DNA of 64,000 nucleotides from Acidimicrobiia bacterium (GCA_022819825.1 JAJEGM010000038.1:62001-126000); one strand, 5' to 3'; shown: positions 45,000-53,135, counted from the first letter of the stretch. The notes: a model not told the origin generated them from the letters alone. Numbers and translations: made by a program.

Positions 45000-45383
45000 C
45001 TAGTCGTCGGATGAGCTGGAGGCGGCCTTGGCCGGTTCGCGGCTGGACGACTCCGATGAGCTGCTGTCGGATTTGGCCGCGTCGGACTTCCCCGAGTCCG
45101 ATCTTTCTTGGCCGTTGGAGCTGTCGCCGTTGGACGACGAGCCGGCCATGGTGGACGACTTCGCTCCGGAGCGGCTGTCGTTTCGGTAGAAGCCGTCACC
45201 CTTGAAGGTGATGCTGGGGACGCTGAACACCTTGGATACCTGGCCTTTGCCGGGCTGGGTGCAGGCGGCGGGGCTGGCGATGGAGTCGGCTTGGGGGCAG
45301 ACGGTGAGGGTGTCCTCGGAGAACGACTGGATGACCTCGAAGCGAGTGCCGCAGGTTTGGCAGCTGTAGTCGTAGGCGGGCAC
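45000..45383 (-). CDS. FmdB-type zinc ribbon protein with altered second knuckle
   Basis: A 127-residue protein. MPAYDYSCQTCGTRFEV is the FmdB start, with the first zinc knuckle at C8 and C11. The second pair is C29 and C41 instead of a tight CxxC, because about nine residues (ADSIASPAA) are inserted. FKGDGFYRND is the conserved late motif. The last ~55 residues are low-complexity Ser/Lys/Asp. FmdB-family proteins are small regulators of unclear mechanism. The GTG at 45383 lies 8 nt behind TATCCT on the minus strand. Confidence 0.87.
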   Translation of the reverse strand: MPAYDYSCQTCGTRFEVIQSFSEDTLTVCPQADSIASPAACTQPGKGQVSKVFSVPSITFKGDGFYRNDSRSGAKSSTMAGSSSNGDSSNGQERSDSGKSDAAKSDSSSSESSSREPAKAASSSSDD

Positions 45384-45391
45384 GAGAGTTA

Positions 45392-45397
45392 AGGATA
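45392..45397 (-). promoter_or_regulatory. Leaderless -10 box TATCCT for the FmdB-mtnP unit
   Basis: On the minus strand TATCCT ends 8 nt before the GTG at 45383, with no ribosome binding site. It faces the divergent plsY promoter about 50 bp away. Confidence 0.45.
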
Positions 45398-45447
45398 GGG
45401 GTGGCGGTTGTTTTTTGGCTATCTGAGGGGGTTCTGGTCCGTTTCAC

Positions 45448-45453
45448 TACGAT
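45448..45453 (+). promoter_or_regulatory. Leaderless -10 box TACGAT for plsY
   Basis: TACGAT ends 6 nt before the GTG at 45460 and no ribosome binding site is present. It would drive the plsY-moeA coding run. Confidence 0.48.
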
Positions 45454-45459
45454 GGGCGG

Positions 45460-46038
45460 GTGGACTGGGAATGGGTTTTGGTCCTGGTTGGATATTTGTG
45501 GGGGACGTTTCCTGGCGCGCTTTTGGTGGGGAGGTATACGGGGCACGATCCGACCCGGGAGGGGTCGAATAATCCCGGGGCCAGCAATGTGTACCGGGTG
45601 GCGGGGCGGTGGCCGGCGGCTTGGGTGCTTCTCAGCGATGTGGGAAAGGGGTTCATTGCTGGTGGGCTGGGCCTGATCTTTGGTGACCAGCTGATAGGGG
45701 TGGCGTGTGGGGCGGCCGCGGTGGTGGGTCACATCGTCCCCTTGGGTCGCTACCGCCAGGGGGGCAAGGGGGTGGCCACCTTCGGGGGGATGCTTCTGGC
45801 CCTTACCCCGGTTGTGGGGGTGATCCTCATCGGCGTGTGGGCGGTGGCTCTGGCCGTAACCAAGCGGGCCGGGGCGGCCTCGTTGGCGGCGGTGGCGGCC
45901 GCGCCAGCCGCAGTGGCCATTCAGGGCTGGCCAGCACCGGAGGTCTTGGTGGTGATCGGAGTTGCGTTGGTGGTTCTTGCCCGCCACCATGAGAACATTC
46001 GTCGCATGTGGAAGCGAGAAGAACCGGCGCTTTGGTGA
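45460..46038 (+). CDS. plsY: Acyl-phosphate glycerol-3-phosphate acyltransferase PlsY
   Basis: A 192-residue membrane protein with five helices. The three PlsY motifs are visible: GSNNPGASNVYRV, GHIVPLGRYRQGGKGVAT and the C-terminal RHHENIRRMW. It acylates glycerol-3-phosphate with acyl phosphate in the first step of phospholipid synthesis. Its TGA shares one base with the ATG of moeA (TGATG), so the two genes are translationally linked. Confidence 0.93.
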   Translation: MDWEWVLVLVGYLWGTFPGALLVGRYTGHDPTREGSNNPGASNVYRVAGRWPAAWVLLSDVGKGFIAGGLGLIFGDQLIGVACGAAAVVGHIVPLGRYRQGGKGVATFGGMLLALTPVVGVILIGVWAVALAVTKRAGAASLAAVAAAPAAVAIQGWPAPEVLVVIGVALVVLARHHENIRRMWKREEPALW

Positions 46039-47243
46039 TGATCCCACTGACTGAGGCTCAGGAGCGGGTGCTGGCCGGGTGCGGCATCCTGGACGAGGTC
46101 ACCGTGGCCGTTGGCGACGCACAGGGCTTGGTGACCACCGAAACAGTGGTGGCACCAGAGTTGGTGCCCCCGTTCGACAACACGGCGATGGACGGCTTCG
46201 CGGTTCAGTCGGCCGATGTGGCCGATGCGCCGGTGACTCTGGCCGTCGCGGGCACGATTGCCGCGGGAGTGCCGCCCGACATCACGGTGGGTGCCGGACA
46301 GGCTGCCCGCATCATGACCGGCGCTGTCATTCCCCCCGGCGCCGACGCGGTGGTGATGGTGGAGCTGACCGAGACCAGCGCTGATGGCGCGGAAGTGACC
46401 GTGGCCCAATCGGTGCCCGTGGGCAACCACATCCGCCGGGCCGGCGAAGATCTGACGGTGGGCCAAACGGTGTTCGGTCCGGGAGAGGTGCTCACCCCGG
46501 GGCACTTGGGGGTGCTCACCAGCCTGGGCATGTATCAGGTAAAGGTGCGGCCCAAGGCCCGAGTCGGGGTCATGTCCACCGGCGACGAGCTGGTTGAGGG
46601 GCCACAGCCGCTGGAGAGGGGCCAAATCCGCGATTCCAACCGGCACACGCTGTTGGCATTGCTGGCTGAAGCCGGATGCGATCCGGTGGATCTGGGAAGC
46701 ATGGCCGATAACGAGGAAGAGATTTCCGCCGGCCTTCGGGCCGGGGTGGAGAAATGCGACGCCCTTTTGACCTCGGGCGGGGTAAGCATGGGCGACTACG
46801 ACTACGTGAAGAAGGTGCTCGACGAGATCGGCGACATGTCCTGGATGCAGGTGGCCATCAAGCCGGCCAAACCCCTGGCCTTCGGACTGGTAGAGGGCAT
46901 CCCGGTGTTCGGGCTGCCCGGCAACCCGGTGTCATCCATGGTCTCCTTCGAGATGTTCGCCCGTCCTGGTCTGCGCAAGATGATGGGCCATCCACCTGGC
47001 ACCTGGCACCGCCAGCCGGTGATGGGGCGCGTCGCCGAGCGGCTGGGCCGCCGACCCGATGGTAAGACCCACTTCGCCCGGGTTCGAGTGGACTACGCCG
47101 ACGGCGAGTTCCTGGCCCGGTCGGCCGGCGGTCAGGGATCACACCAGCTGTCAGCAATGGCCGCAGCCGATGCCCTGGCCGTGCTGCCCGACGGCGACGG
47201 GCTCGATGAGGGCGACCCGGTGTTGCTTTTGATCCTGCGCTAG
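46038..47243 (+). CDS. moeA: Molybdopterin molybdotransferase MoeA / gephyrin-like Glp
   Basis: A 401-residue MoeA. PPFDNTAMDGFAVQ, GQAARIMTGAVIPPGADAVV, STGDELVEG, DSNRHTLLALL and TSGGVSMGDYDYVKKVL are all present, and GLPGNPVSSMVSFEMF is the molybdate-insertion site region. It inserts molybdate into adenylated molybdopterin. In corynebacteria and relatives a MoeA paralogue (Glp) instead acts in cell division with a membrane receptor; a receptor-like gene lies at 49014 in this same run. Sequence inspection cannot decide between these roles. Confidence 0.93.
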   Translation: MIPLTEAQERVLAGCGILDEVTVAVGDAQGLVTTETVVAPELVPPFDNTAMDGFAVQSADVADAPVTLAVAGTIAAGVPPDITVGAGQAARIMTGAVIPPGADAVVMVELTETSADGAEVTVAQSVPVGNHIRRAGEDLTVGQTVFGPGEVLTPGHLGVLTSLGMYQVKVRPKARVGVMSTGDELVEGPQPLERGQIRDSNRHTLLALLAEAGCDPVDLGSMADNEEEISAGLRAGVEKCDALLTSGGVSMGDYDYVKKVLDEIGDMSWMQVAIKPAKPLAFGLVEGIPVFGLPGNPVSSMVSFEMFARPGLRKMMGHPPGTWHRQPVMGRVAERLGRRPDGKTHFARVRVDYADGEFLARSAGGQGSHQLSAMAAADALAVLPDGDGLDEGDPVLLLILR

Positions 47244-47301
47244 CTGTCGTCGCAACGAAGCCGGTTTGGCTTTCCACAGTGTGTTCGGCCGCTTATTCGG
47301 C

Positions 47302-47307
47302 CAGAAT
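47302..47307 (+). promoter_or_regulatory. Possible leaderless -10 box CAGAAT for moaA
   Basis: CAGAAT ends 6 nt before the GTG at 47314, the same arrangement as at 29801. If real, it marks 47314 as the start, and moaA-moaC can be expressed apart from moeA. Confidence 0.3.
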
Positions 47308-47313
47308 GGGGGA

Positions 47314-48297
47314 GTGAGCGTGCCGCTGATCGACGGCTTCGGGCGGGTCCACCGGGATCTGCGCATTTCGGTGACCGACCGCTGCAACTTCCGCTGCACA
47401 TACTGCATGCCCGCCGAGGGGCTCGACTGGCTGCCCCGAGAGGACCTCCTCACCTTTGAGGAGATCGAGCGCATTGCCGCCCTCATGGTCGATCGGTTCG
47501 GCATCGACAGCATCCGGCTCACCGGCGGCGAGCCAACCGTGCGGGCCAACCTGCCGGTGCTGGTGGAGAAGCTGGCCGCGTTGGGCGTCGATTTGGCCCT
47601 CACCACCAACGGCGCCACCTTGGGCCTCTTGGCCGACAAGCTGGTTGCGGCTGGACTGCGGCGCATCAACATCTCGCTCGACTCCCTCCAGGCCGATCGG
47701 TTCGAGCAGCTCACCCGGCGCAACGACTTGGACCGGGTGCTCGACGGTATCGACGCCGCCTTGGACGCCGGTTTGAACCCGGTGAAGGTCAACGCGGTGA
47801 TGATGCGGGGCATCAACGACGACGAGATCGCAGACTTCGCCCGATTCGGCCGGGACAAAGGGGTTGAGGTCCGGTTCATCGAGTTCATGCCCCTAGACGC
47901 CGACCTGTCGTGGAGCAACGACAAGGTGGTCACTCTCGACGAGATCGTCTCCACAGTGGGGGAGGTATTCCCGCTGGCTCCGGTGGAGCGCTCCCACTCG
48001 CCGGCCGCGGTGTGGCACTACGCCGACGGGCGGGGTTCGTTCGGGGTGATTGCCAGCGTGACCGACGCCTTCTGCGGAAGCTGCGACCGGGTGCGGCTCA
48101 CCGCCGAGGGCATGTTCCGCAACTGCCTGTTCGCTGTGGACGAGCACGACCTTCGGAAACTCATCCGCTCGGGAGCGAGCGACGACGAGATCGCCGCCGT
48201 CATCTCCGATGTGGTGAAGGACAAGTGGGCCGGACACGCCATCAACCAAGTGCATTTCATCCGCCCTGGCCGCTCGATGTCCCAAATCGGGGGCTGA
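47314..48297 (+). CDS. moaA: GTP 3',8-cyclase MoaA
   Basis: A 327-residue radical-SAM enzyme. The SAM cluster cysteines are C24, C28 and C31 (CNFRCTYC), the second cluster is formed by FCGSC and the later NCLF cysteine, and the protein ends in the conserved Gly-Gly (MSQIGG). It converts GTP to 3',8-cyclo-GTP, the first step of molybdopterin synthesis. The start could be GTG 47314, which suits the -10 spacing, or GTG 47320, which has GGAG 5 nt upstream. moaC follows after 1 bp. Confidence 0.94.
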   Translation: MSVPLIDGFGRVHRDLRISVTDRCNFRCTYCMPAEGLDWLPREDLLTFEEIERIAALMVDRFGIDSIRLTGGEPTVRANLPVLVEKLAALGVDLALTTNGATLGLLADKLVAAGLRRINISLDSLQADRFEQLTRRNDLDRVLDGIDAALDAGLNPVKVNAVMMRGINDDEIADFARFGRDKGVEVRFIEFMPLDADLSWSNDKVVTLDEIVSTVGEVFPLAPVERSHSPAAVWHYADGRGSFGVIASVTDAFCGSCDRVRLTAEGMFRNCLFAVDEHDLRKLIRSGASDDEIAAVISDVVKDKWAGHAINQVHFIRPGRSMSQIGG

Positions 48298-48298
48298 C

Positions 48299-48802
48299 GT
48301 GACCGACGCCGGGTTCACCCACCTGGATCCCCTCGGCCGGGCCCGCATGGTGGACGTTACTCCCAAGGATCCCTCGCACCGCCGGGCCATTGCCCGGGCC
48401 AAGGTGTTCATGAGCGCCGACACCGCGTCGGCGGTGGCCCGAGGGGCCATCGGCAAAGGGGATGTGCTGGCAGTGGCCAGGGTGGCGGGCATCCAAGCGG
48501 CCAAGCGCACTCCCGAGCTCATCCCGCTGTGCCACCCGCTGCTGGTGGGCGCGGTGCTGGTGAACTTCAGGATCGAGGACACCTATATCGAGATTGAGGC
48601 CGAGGTGGAAACGGTCGATCGGACGGGGGTGGAGATGGAGGCCCTCACCGCTTGCTCGGTGGCCGCGCTGACCATCTACGACATGTGCAAGTCGCGGGAC
48701 AGGGAGATGGTGATCGGCGAGGTCGCCCTATGGGAGAAATCGGGTGGACGCTCCGGCCACTACCGCCGCACGGGGAGCGCTGAGGCACCCTACGACGACT
48801 GA
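48299..48802 (+). CDS. moaC: Cyclic pyranopterin monophosphate synthase MoaC
   Basis: A 167-residue MoaC. MVDVTPKDPSHRRAIARA opens the fold. PLCHPLLVGAVLV and VETVDRTGVEMEALTACSVA carry the active-site His, Glu, Met and Ala-Cys motifs, and YDMCKSRDREM follows. It turns cyclo-GTP into cyclic pyranopterin monophosphate, directly after MoaA. The GTG lies 1 bp after the moaA stop. moaD, moaE, mog and mobA are not in the window. Confidence 0.96.
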   Translation: MTDAGFTHLDPLGRARMVDVTPKDPSHRRAIARAKVFMSADTASAVARGAIGKGDVLAVARVAGIQAAKRTPELIPLCHPLLVGAVLVNFRIEDTYIEIEAEVETVDRTGVEMEALTACSVAALTIYDMCKSRDREMVIGEVALWEKSGGRSGHYRRTGSAEAPYDD

Positions 48803-49013
48803 GCCACCACTGCGAGCAATCGGTGGAAGCAGGGGGTGGCGTGGGTGGACTTTTTGTAGTAGAACCGTAACAAATGCCAACCTGCCGTAATGTCCGTCGA
48901 CAGATGGTCACGAAGCGCCCGGTCATCCTTCAAGAGGGGCTGAGGCGCGACTATCCACCATTGAGCGCCCGGTCACGGCTTATCATTGAATCTGCAAGGG
49001 ACCCCCGAGATTG
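48803..49013 (+). other. Intergenic region with a repeated 12-mer and a candidate -10 box
   Basis: This is the longest non-coding stretch in the window, about 210 bp. AGCGCCCGGTCA occurs twice, near 48914 and near 48963. TATCAT at 48981-48986 could be a -10 box giving a leader of about 20 nt for the next gene, although a TTGAGC at 48961 is only 14 bp upstream. CCACC/GGTGG arms lie just after the moaC stop but without a T-tract. I see no convincing RNA gene. Confidence 0.35.
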
Positions 49014-49538
49014 GTGACGTCAGTGTTGCTAATGATCTTGGCAGCTGCTTGGGCTGCCTTTTTGATTCCGCCCCTGATCCGCCGAGCGCGCAACGGCCAG
49101 TTCAGGGGCAGGCGTCGTTCGTCCCAACTCGGTTTTGGCCTTCCCATTCGCTCTGTGCATCCCCGCCTCGCTGAGCGGGGGGCTATGTCGGCACCGGTGG
49201 TCGCTCTTCGGCCCAATATCGCTTTACCCCCTCGGGTGTACGCTTCTCAGATGGGGTCGAATTCGACTCGGGGCATTCCCCGCACCTCAATCGATGCCCG
49301 TCGCCGTCGGCGCCGCATTCTGGTGACCCTTGTATTCAGTGCGCTGGCCACGTTTGTCTTTGCCGTTTACTTCGGCGGCTTCGCCCTTGTGGTTCATCTG
49401 CTGATTGACGCCCTCCTGCTGGGCTACGCCATGCTGTTGGTACAGCACCAGCGCACCCGTGAGGAGCGTCTCAACCCCATCGACGTGGATGCCCCGCAGT
49501 CCCGATCTTGGGACGTGGCCTCCGGCGGCGAACGCTGA
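49014..49538 (+). CDS. Three-helix membrane protein resembling SepX/GlpR
   Basis: A 174-residue protein. A first helix at about 3-20 (VLLMILAAAWAAFLIPPLI) is followed by RRAR, then a basic, low-hydrophobicity cytoplasmic middle. An RRRRRR run then leads into two closely spaced helices (about 100-142), ending in a short charged tail. From memory, this layout, including the W..fLiPplirR-type first helix and the Arg run before the C-terminal pair, matches the actinobacterial SepX/GlpR division proteins. It lies downstream of moeA, as in those genomes. A TTG at 49011 is an alternative start. The family call is inference. Confidence 0.6.
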   Translation: MTSVLLMILAAAWAAFLIPPLIRRARNGQFRGRRRSSQLGFGLPIRSVHPRLAERGAMSAPVVALRPNIALPPRVYASQMGSNSTRGIPRTSIDARRRRRRILVTLVFSALATFVFAVYFGGFALVVHLLIDALLLGYAMLLVQHQRTREERLNPIDVDAPQSRSWDVASGGER

Positions 49539-49616
49539 CCCCTCTTTCCTGTTGACTCCTGCTGATTCCAATCGCGGTTCGGCGCGCGGTCCCCATTAAG
49601 CTTGATTCGAAATTTT

Positions 49617-49690
49617 GGGGCTGTAGCTCAGTTGGCTAGAGCGCCTCGTTCGCAACGAGGAGGCCGGCGGTTCGAGTCCGCTCAGCTCCA
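49617..49690 (+). tRNA. tRNA-Ala (anticodon CGC)
   Basis: A complete 74-nt cloverleaf. The acceptor GGGGCTG pairs with CAGCTCC and includes the G3:U70 wobble that specifies alanine. The D-arm is GCTC/GAGC. The anticodon stem CCTCG/CGAGG encloses TTCGCAA, so the anticodon is CGC, reading GCG. The T-loop is TTCGAGT, and the discriminator base is A. The 3' CCA is not encoded and must be added after transcription. The GCG codon is frequent in this G+C-rich sequence. Confidence 0.97.
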
Positions 49691-49706
49691 CATCTCGGCC
49701 TGCCGG

Positions 49707-49712
49707 TAACTT
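49707..49712 (+). promoter_or_regulatory. Leaderless -10 box TAACTT for the kinase gene
   Basis: TAACTT ends 8 nt before the ATG at 49721 and 17 bp after the tRNA end. There is no ribosome binding site, so the kinase gene appears to be transcribed independently of the tRNA. Confidence 0.45.
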
Positions 49713-49720
49713 CTCTGCCT

Positions 49721-50725
49721 ATGACCAGTGAATTCGACGCTGCGCTGGAGGGCTTCATTCGGCGGCGCCTTGGGGATGTCGATGGACTGCGAGTGGAGGG
49801 CGAGGCTCGAGTCACCGGCGGGCAGTCGAGGGAGAACTGGCCGTTCGACCTGTTCTGGGAAGAGGGCGGGAAGTCGCACCATCGCCGCCTCTTCCTTCGA
49901 CGCGATCCGGTGGGCAGCGTGCTCGAGACCGACCGCAGGGTGGAATACGAGGTGCTGCGTCGGTTGCACGACCAGCCGGTGCGGGCCCCCGAGGTGGTGT
50001 GGCTGGACGCCGACGGATCGGAACTGGGCCGCCCCGCGATGGTCATGACCCGCTATGACGGGCACAACGATCACTACATACTTCAGGGAGGCAGCAGCCA
50101 GCTCGACGAAGATGCCCGGGCCGGTATCGCCTCGCAGATGGTGGACCTGATGATCGAGATCCACAACCTGGACTGGAAGGATGCCGGGTTGGATGAGGTT
50201 CTGCCCGTGCCCGCCGATCCGGCGGAGGCGGCCATCGACGAATGGGCCGCGGTGATCGAACGGCAGTCGTTGGAGCCTCAGCCGTTGCTGGCCCTGATAG
50301 AGCAGTGGCTGCGACGAAACCGGCCGGATCCCGGTGAGATCACCGTTGTCCACGGAGACGTCAAGCCGGGCAACGTGCTGTTCGACGGAGACCAGGTGCA
50401 GGTATTGCTGGATTGGGAGACCGTCCACTTGGGAGACCCGGCTGAAGACTTGGGATGGGTGACGAACCCGGTTCGCCGGATTGAGCACCAGATTCCCGGA
50501 CGCTGGGAGGCGGAAGAACTCCTTTCGGCCTATGAGACTCGCACTGGCCGGACCGTCGACCGAAATGCGGTGCGATTCTGGCAGGTGCTCGCCAACTACA
50601 AGCTGGTGGCCATTGTTATGACAGGGGTACGCAGCTTCTGTGACGGTCGCACCCTTCGGGTGTGGGCCGGAGCAGGGCTTTTAGAAAACGTGTTGTTGGC
50701 CCAGACCGCGGAGGAGTTGAGATGA
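49721..50725 (+). CDS. APH-family phosphotransferase
   Basis: A 334-residue kinase fold. GGQSRENWPFDLFW makes the nucleotide-binding loop, VVHGDVKPGNVLFDG is the catalytic loop, and LLDWETVHLGDPAEDLGW holds the metal-binding Asp. It is distinct from the other kinase at 8528. The following two genes overlap or nearly abut it, forming a kinase / small helical / CrtC-like module. In actinobacteria and sphingomonads such kinases accompany acyl-CoA and steroid-type catabolic genes; the substrate is unknown. Confidence 0.87.
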   Translation: MTSEFDAALEGFIRRRLGDVDGLRVEGEARVTGGQSRENWPFDLFWEEGGKSHHRRLFLRRDPVGSVLETDRRVEYEVLRRLHDQPVRAPEVVWLDADGSELGRPAMVMTRYDGHNDHYILQGGSSQLDEDARAGIASQMVDLMIEIHNLDWKDAGLDEVLPVPADPAEAAIDEWAAVIERQSLEPQPLLALIEQWLRRNRPDPGEITVVHGDVKPGNVLFDGDQVQVLLDWETVHLGDPAEDLGWVTNPVRRIEHQIPGRWEAEELLSAYETRTGRTVDRNAVRFWQVLANYKLVAIVMTGVRSFCDGRTLRVWAGAGLLENVLLAQTAEELR

Positions 50726-51090
50726 GACCCACGCTGAGTGAGCAGATTGAGGGTGCCCGCCAGGTGCTGGTGGAGTTGGCTGCGCCCGAGGTGTCTGACC
50801 CCTATGTGCAGGAGCAGATCACCTTCGCGGCCGCCGCCCTGGAGCGGGTCGCGACACGTTGGCCCGAGGTGCTGCCCGACCTGGTGACCGACATCCGGGC
50901 GTTGGAAGAGGTCTTGGGCATCGAACCCGCGGAGCTAACCGAAGCCGTGCCCGGGGTGGTCCACTTGGCTGCCGCCGAGGAGTATCACCGAAACCTCCGG
51001 GCCCGGCTCACCGATGAGATCATGAGCGGGCCTGTGCCGTCGCCCGCGGTGCGGGCCTACTTAGCTGACTCGACAGAAAGGCTGAAATAG
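50722..51090 (+). CDS. Small helical protein following an APH-type kinase
   Basis: A 122-residue, largely helical, acidic protein without membrane segments or catalytic motifs. It starts at ATG 50722, overlapping the kinase stop as ATGA, with GAGGAG upstream. It resembles, in size and context, DUF6285-type proteins that follow phosphotransferase genes; I cannot confirm the family by eye. The tight coupling suggests it works with the kinase, perhaps as a partner subunit. Confidence 0.72.
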   Translation: MRPTLSEQIEGARQVLVELAAPEVSDPYVQEQITFAAAALERVATRWPEVLPDLVTDIRALEEVLGIEPAELTEAVPGVVHLAAAEEYHRNLRARLTDEIMSGPVPSPAVRAYLADSTERLK

Positions 51091-51092
51091 CC

Positions 51093-52202
51093 ATGCTCGG
51101 ACCCCTTGACGACACCCTGTGGCATCAGATCGCTGAGCCGTTCGAGCACGTCGGCACATCTGACCCCCGATTCTTCGACCGCTACTGGTTCGCCATCTAC
51201 GACCCGGCGGGGCAGGCCGCGGTGCAGTTCACCATGGGGTCGTACAACAACATGAACGTGATCGACGGCGGGGTGGTGATGGTACGGGGTGGCACCCAGC
51301 ACAATCTGAGGGCGTCGCGGGCGCTGCGTCCCCGCTTGGAGCCCGAGGTGGGGCCGATGCGGGTGGAGCCGACGGTTCCGCTGGAGGAGCTCCGGATGAT
51401 CCTGGCCCCCGGCGACCACTCCATCGCCTGTGATCTGGTGTGGCGGGCCGAGCTTGCTCCCGAGATCGAGAAGCCCCATGTGGAGCGGGAACGGGGCCGG
51501 GTGACCCAGGACTACCAGCGATTCAATCAGGTCGGCGTAGTAGACGGCTGGATCAAGGTGGGCGATGAGCGCCTAGAAGTGGCCAACTGGTGGGGCGGTC
51601 GAGACCACTCCTGGGGAGTGCGCCCCGCGATGGGCATCCCCGAGCCGGTTACCGGCCCGCCCCGACAGCACAGCGAGGCCGGCACGCTGTTCTATTTCCT
51701 GTTCTTCTCCACCAACCGCCGGGCCGGCCACGTGCAGATCATGGAGCGGGGATCGGAGCGGGTGTACCTCACCGGGCTCATCCGAGACCGGGACGCCCCC
51801 GATGTGGACCGCCACGTGACCGAGGCCGATCTGTCGCTGGACTTCTTCGAGGGCACCCGGCGGTTCTCTTCGGCCGATATGGCGGTGAGCCTGGACGACG
51901 GCGGTTCGCTGCGGCTGGGCTCGGTGCCGCTGGGCTCGGCGGTGGACATGGCCGGACTGGGCTACAGCGGCGGGTGGAATGACGAGCTCGGCCTCGGCGT
52001 GTACCGGGGCGAGTCCTGCCTAGAGCACGAGATCTGGGACGTGAGCCATCCTGCCGATGTGGTGAGGGCCTCAGGCGAAGTGATCACCCCCATGCACCGC
52101 ATCGCCCCGGTCACCGTCACCACCGATGATCCCGAGGAGACCGGCACCGGCAGCCTCACCATGATCGCCAACGGCCGCCTCCCCCAGTACGGCCTGGACT
52201 AG
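51093..52202 (+). CDS. CrtC/AttH-like lipocalin-fold protein (DUF7064/7065 type)
   Basis: A 369-residue beta-rich soluble protein. WWGGRDHSWGVRP around residue 170 matches the GxRDHSWG motif I remember from DUF7064/7065 proteins, which are distantly like hydroxyneurosporene synthase. No signal peptide is seen. It follows the small helical gene by 2 bp and is the third member of the kinase module. Such proteins are thought to bind or hydrate hydrophobic substrates; no reaction is established for this branch. Confidence 0.75.
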   Translation: MLGPLDDTLWHQIAEPFEHVGTSDPRFFDRYWFAIYDPAGQAAVQFTMGSYNNMNVIDGGVVMVRGGTQHNLRASRALRPRLEPEVGPMRVEPTVPLEELRMILAPGDHSIACDLVWRAELAPEIEKPHVERERGRVTQDYQRFNQVGVVDGWIKVGDERLEVANWWGGRDHSWGVRPAMGIPEPVTGPPRQHSEAGTLFYFLFFSTNRRAGHVQIMERGSERVYLTGLIRDRDAPDVDRHVTEADLSLDFFEGTRRFSSADMAVSLDDGGSLRLGSVPLGSAVDMAGLGYSGGWNDELGLGVYRGESCLEHEIWDVSHPADVVRASGEVITPMHRIAPVTVTTDDPEETGTGSLTMIANGRLPQYGLD

Positions 52203-52213
52203 GCGGCCCCTCG

Positions 52214-53044
52214 CTAGGGGGCGTCGGGGAGGTTGGTGAAGCCGCGGCCGCTGGCGCGTCGGTACCAGCCCTGGGCGGTCATGGTGCCGCCGTCCACCGG
52301 GAGGGTCTGGCCGGTCATGAAACGGGACTGATCGGAGGCCAAGAACAGGGCCACCTCGGCGAAGTCGTCGGGGTTGCCGAAGCGGCACAGGGGGATATTC
52401 CGGGTTACCTGTTCGAGGGGGCGGTCCCGCAGCATCTGATCGAGAGGCGTTTGCAGGGTGACGGCCATGTCCGGGGCGATGGCGTTGACCCGGATGTTCT
52501 GGTCGGCCATCTCGAGGGCGACGGATCGGGTGAAGGCGATGATGGCGGCGTTGGACGCCGAATATACCGCGATGCCGGGCATCGCCCGCATGGCCTCCAC
52601 AGTGGACACGTTCACGATGGTGCCCCCGCCCCCTTCCACCATGGTGGGCAGAAAGGCGCGGGTGCAGCGCAGCACGTGGCGGAAGGTGATGTTGATTTGA
52701 GCGTCCCAGTCGGCTTCCTCAGTTCTGATGAACGTGCCTCTGCCCGGCCGGTAATCGCCCACGTTGTTCACCAGCACGTCCACTCGGCCGTCGCCGAATT
52801 CCACCGCGGCCCGGTGGAACTCGGTCACCACCGCGGCATCGGTGATGTCGCCCACCACCGCCATGGCCCGCCCCCCGGCGTCGGTGATGTCGCCCACTGC
52901 GGCGTTGGCCAGGTCGGAATCAATGTCGTTGACCACGACGGCGGCGCCCGCTTCGGCGAACAATCGGGAGATTCCGCCCCCGATCCCCCCGCCTCCTCCA
53001 GTGACGGCCGCGATCTTGTTGGCTAATGGTGTTGCGCTCGGCAT
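52214..53044 (-). CDS. Short-chain dehydrogenase/reductase
   Basis: A 276-residue classical SDR. TGGGGGIGGGISRLF is the cofactor loop, and VNDIDSD suggests NAD preference through the Asp after strand 2. NNVGD replaces NNAG. The active-site serine lies in VNVSTVEA, and Y-x3-N (YSASN) stands where Y-x3-K is expected, so the catalytic lysine appears replaced by Asn. That may reduce activity or reflect a specialised role. It is convergent with the CrtC-like gene and divergent from the next SDR. Confidence 0.87.
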   Translation of the reverse strand: MPSATPLANKIAAVTGGGGGIGGGISRLFAEAGAAVVVNDIDSDLANAAVGDITDAGGRAMAVVGDITDAAVVTEFHRAAVEFGDGRVDVLVNNVGDYRPGRGTFIRTEEADWDAQINITFRHVLRCTRAFLPTMVEGGGGTIVNVSTVEAMRAMPGIAVYSASNAAIIAFTRSVALEMADQNIRVNAIAPDMAVTLQTPLDQMLRDRPLEQVTRNIPLCRFGNPDDFAEVALFLASDQSRFMTGQTLPVDGGTMTAQGWYRRASGRGFTNLPDAP

Positions 53045-53135
53045 GCGGGCTTTCTAGCGCATCCCGTGTGGTGCTGCTCACATCGCGGCGTCGTTCGCGT
53101 TGGGCCGCCGCCGGAGTCGTTGCCAAGATGTCGCC

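Noticed and set aside
52207-52220. CCCCT-CGCT-AGGGG inverted repeat between convergent stops as a bidirectional terminator
   Set aside because: The stem is only 5 bp, includes the stop of one gene and lacks T-tracts on either side.
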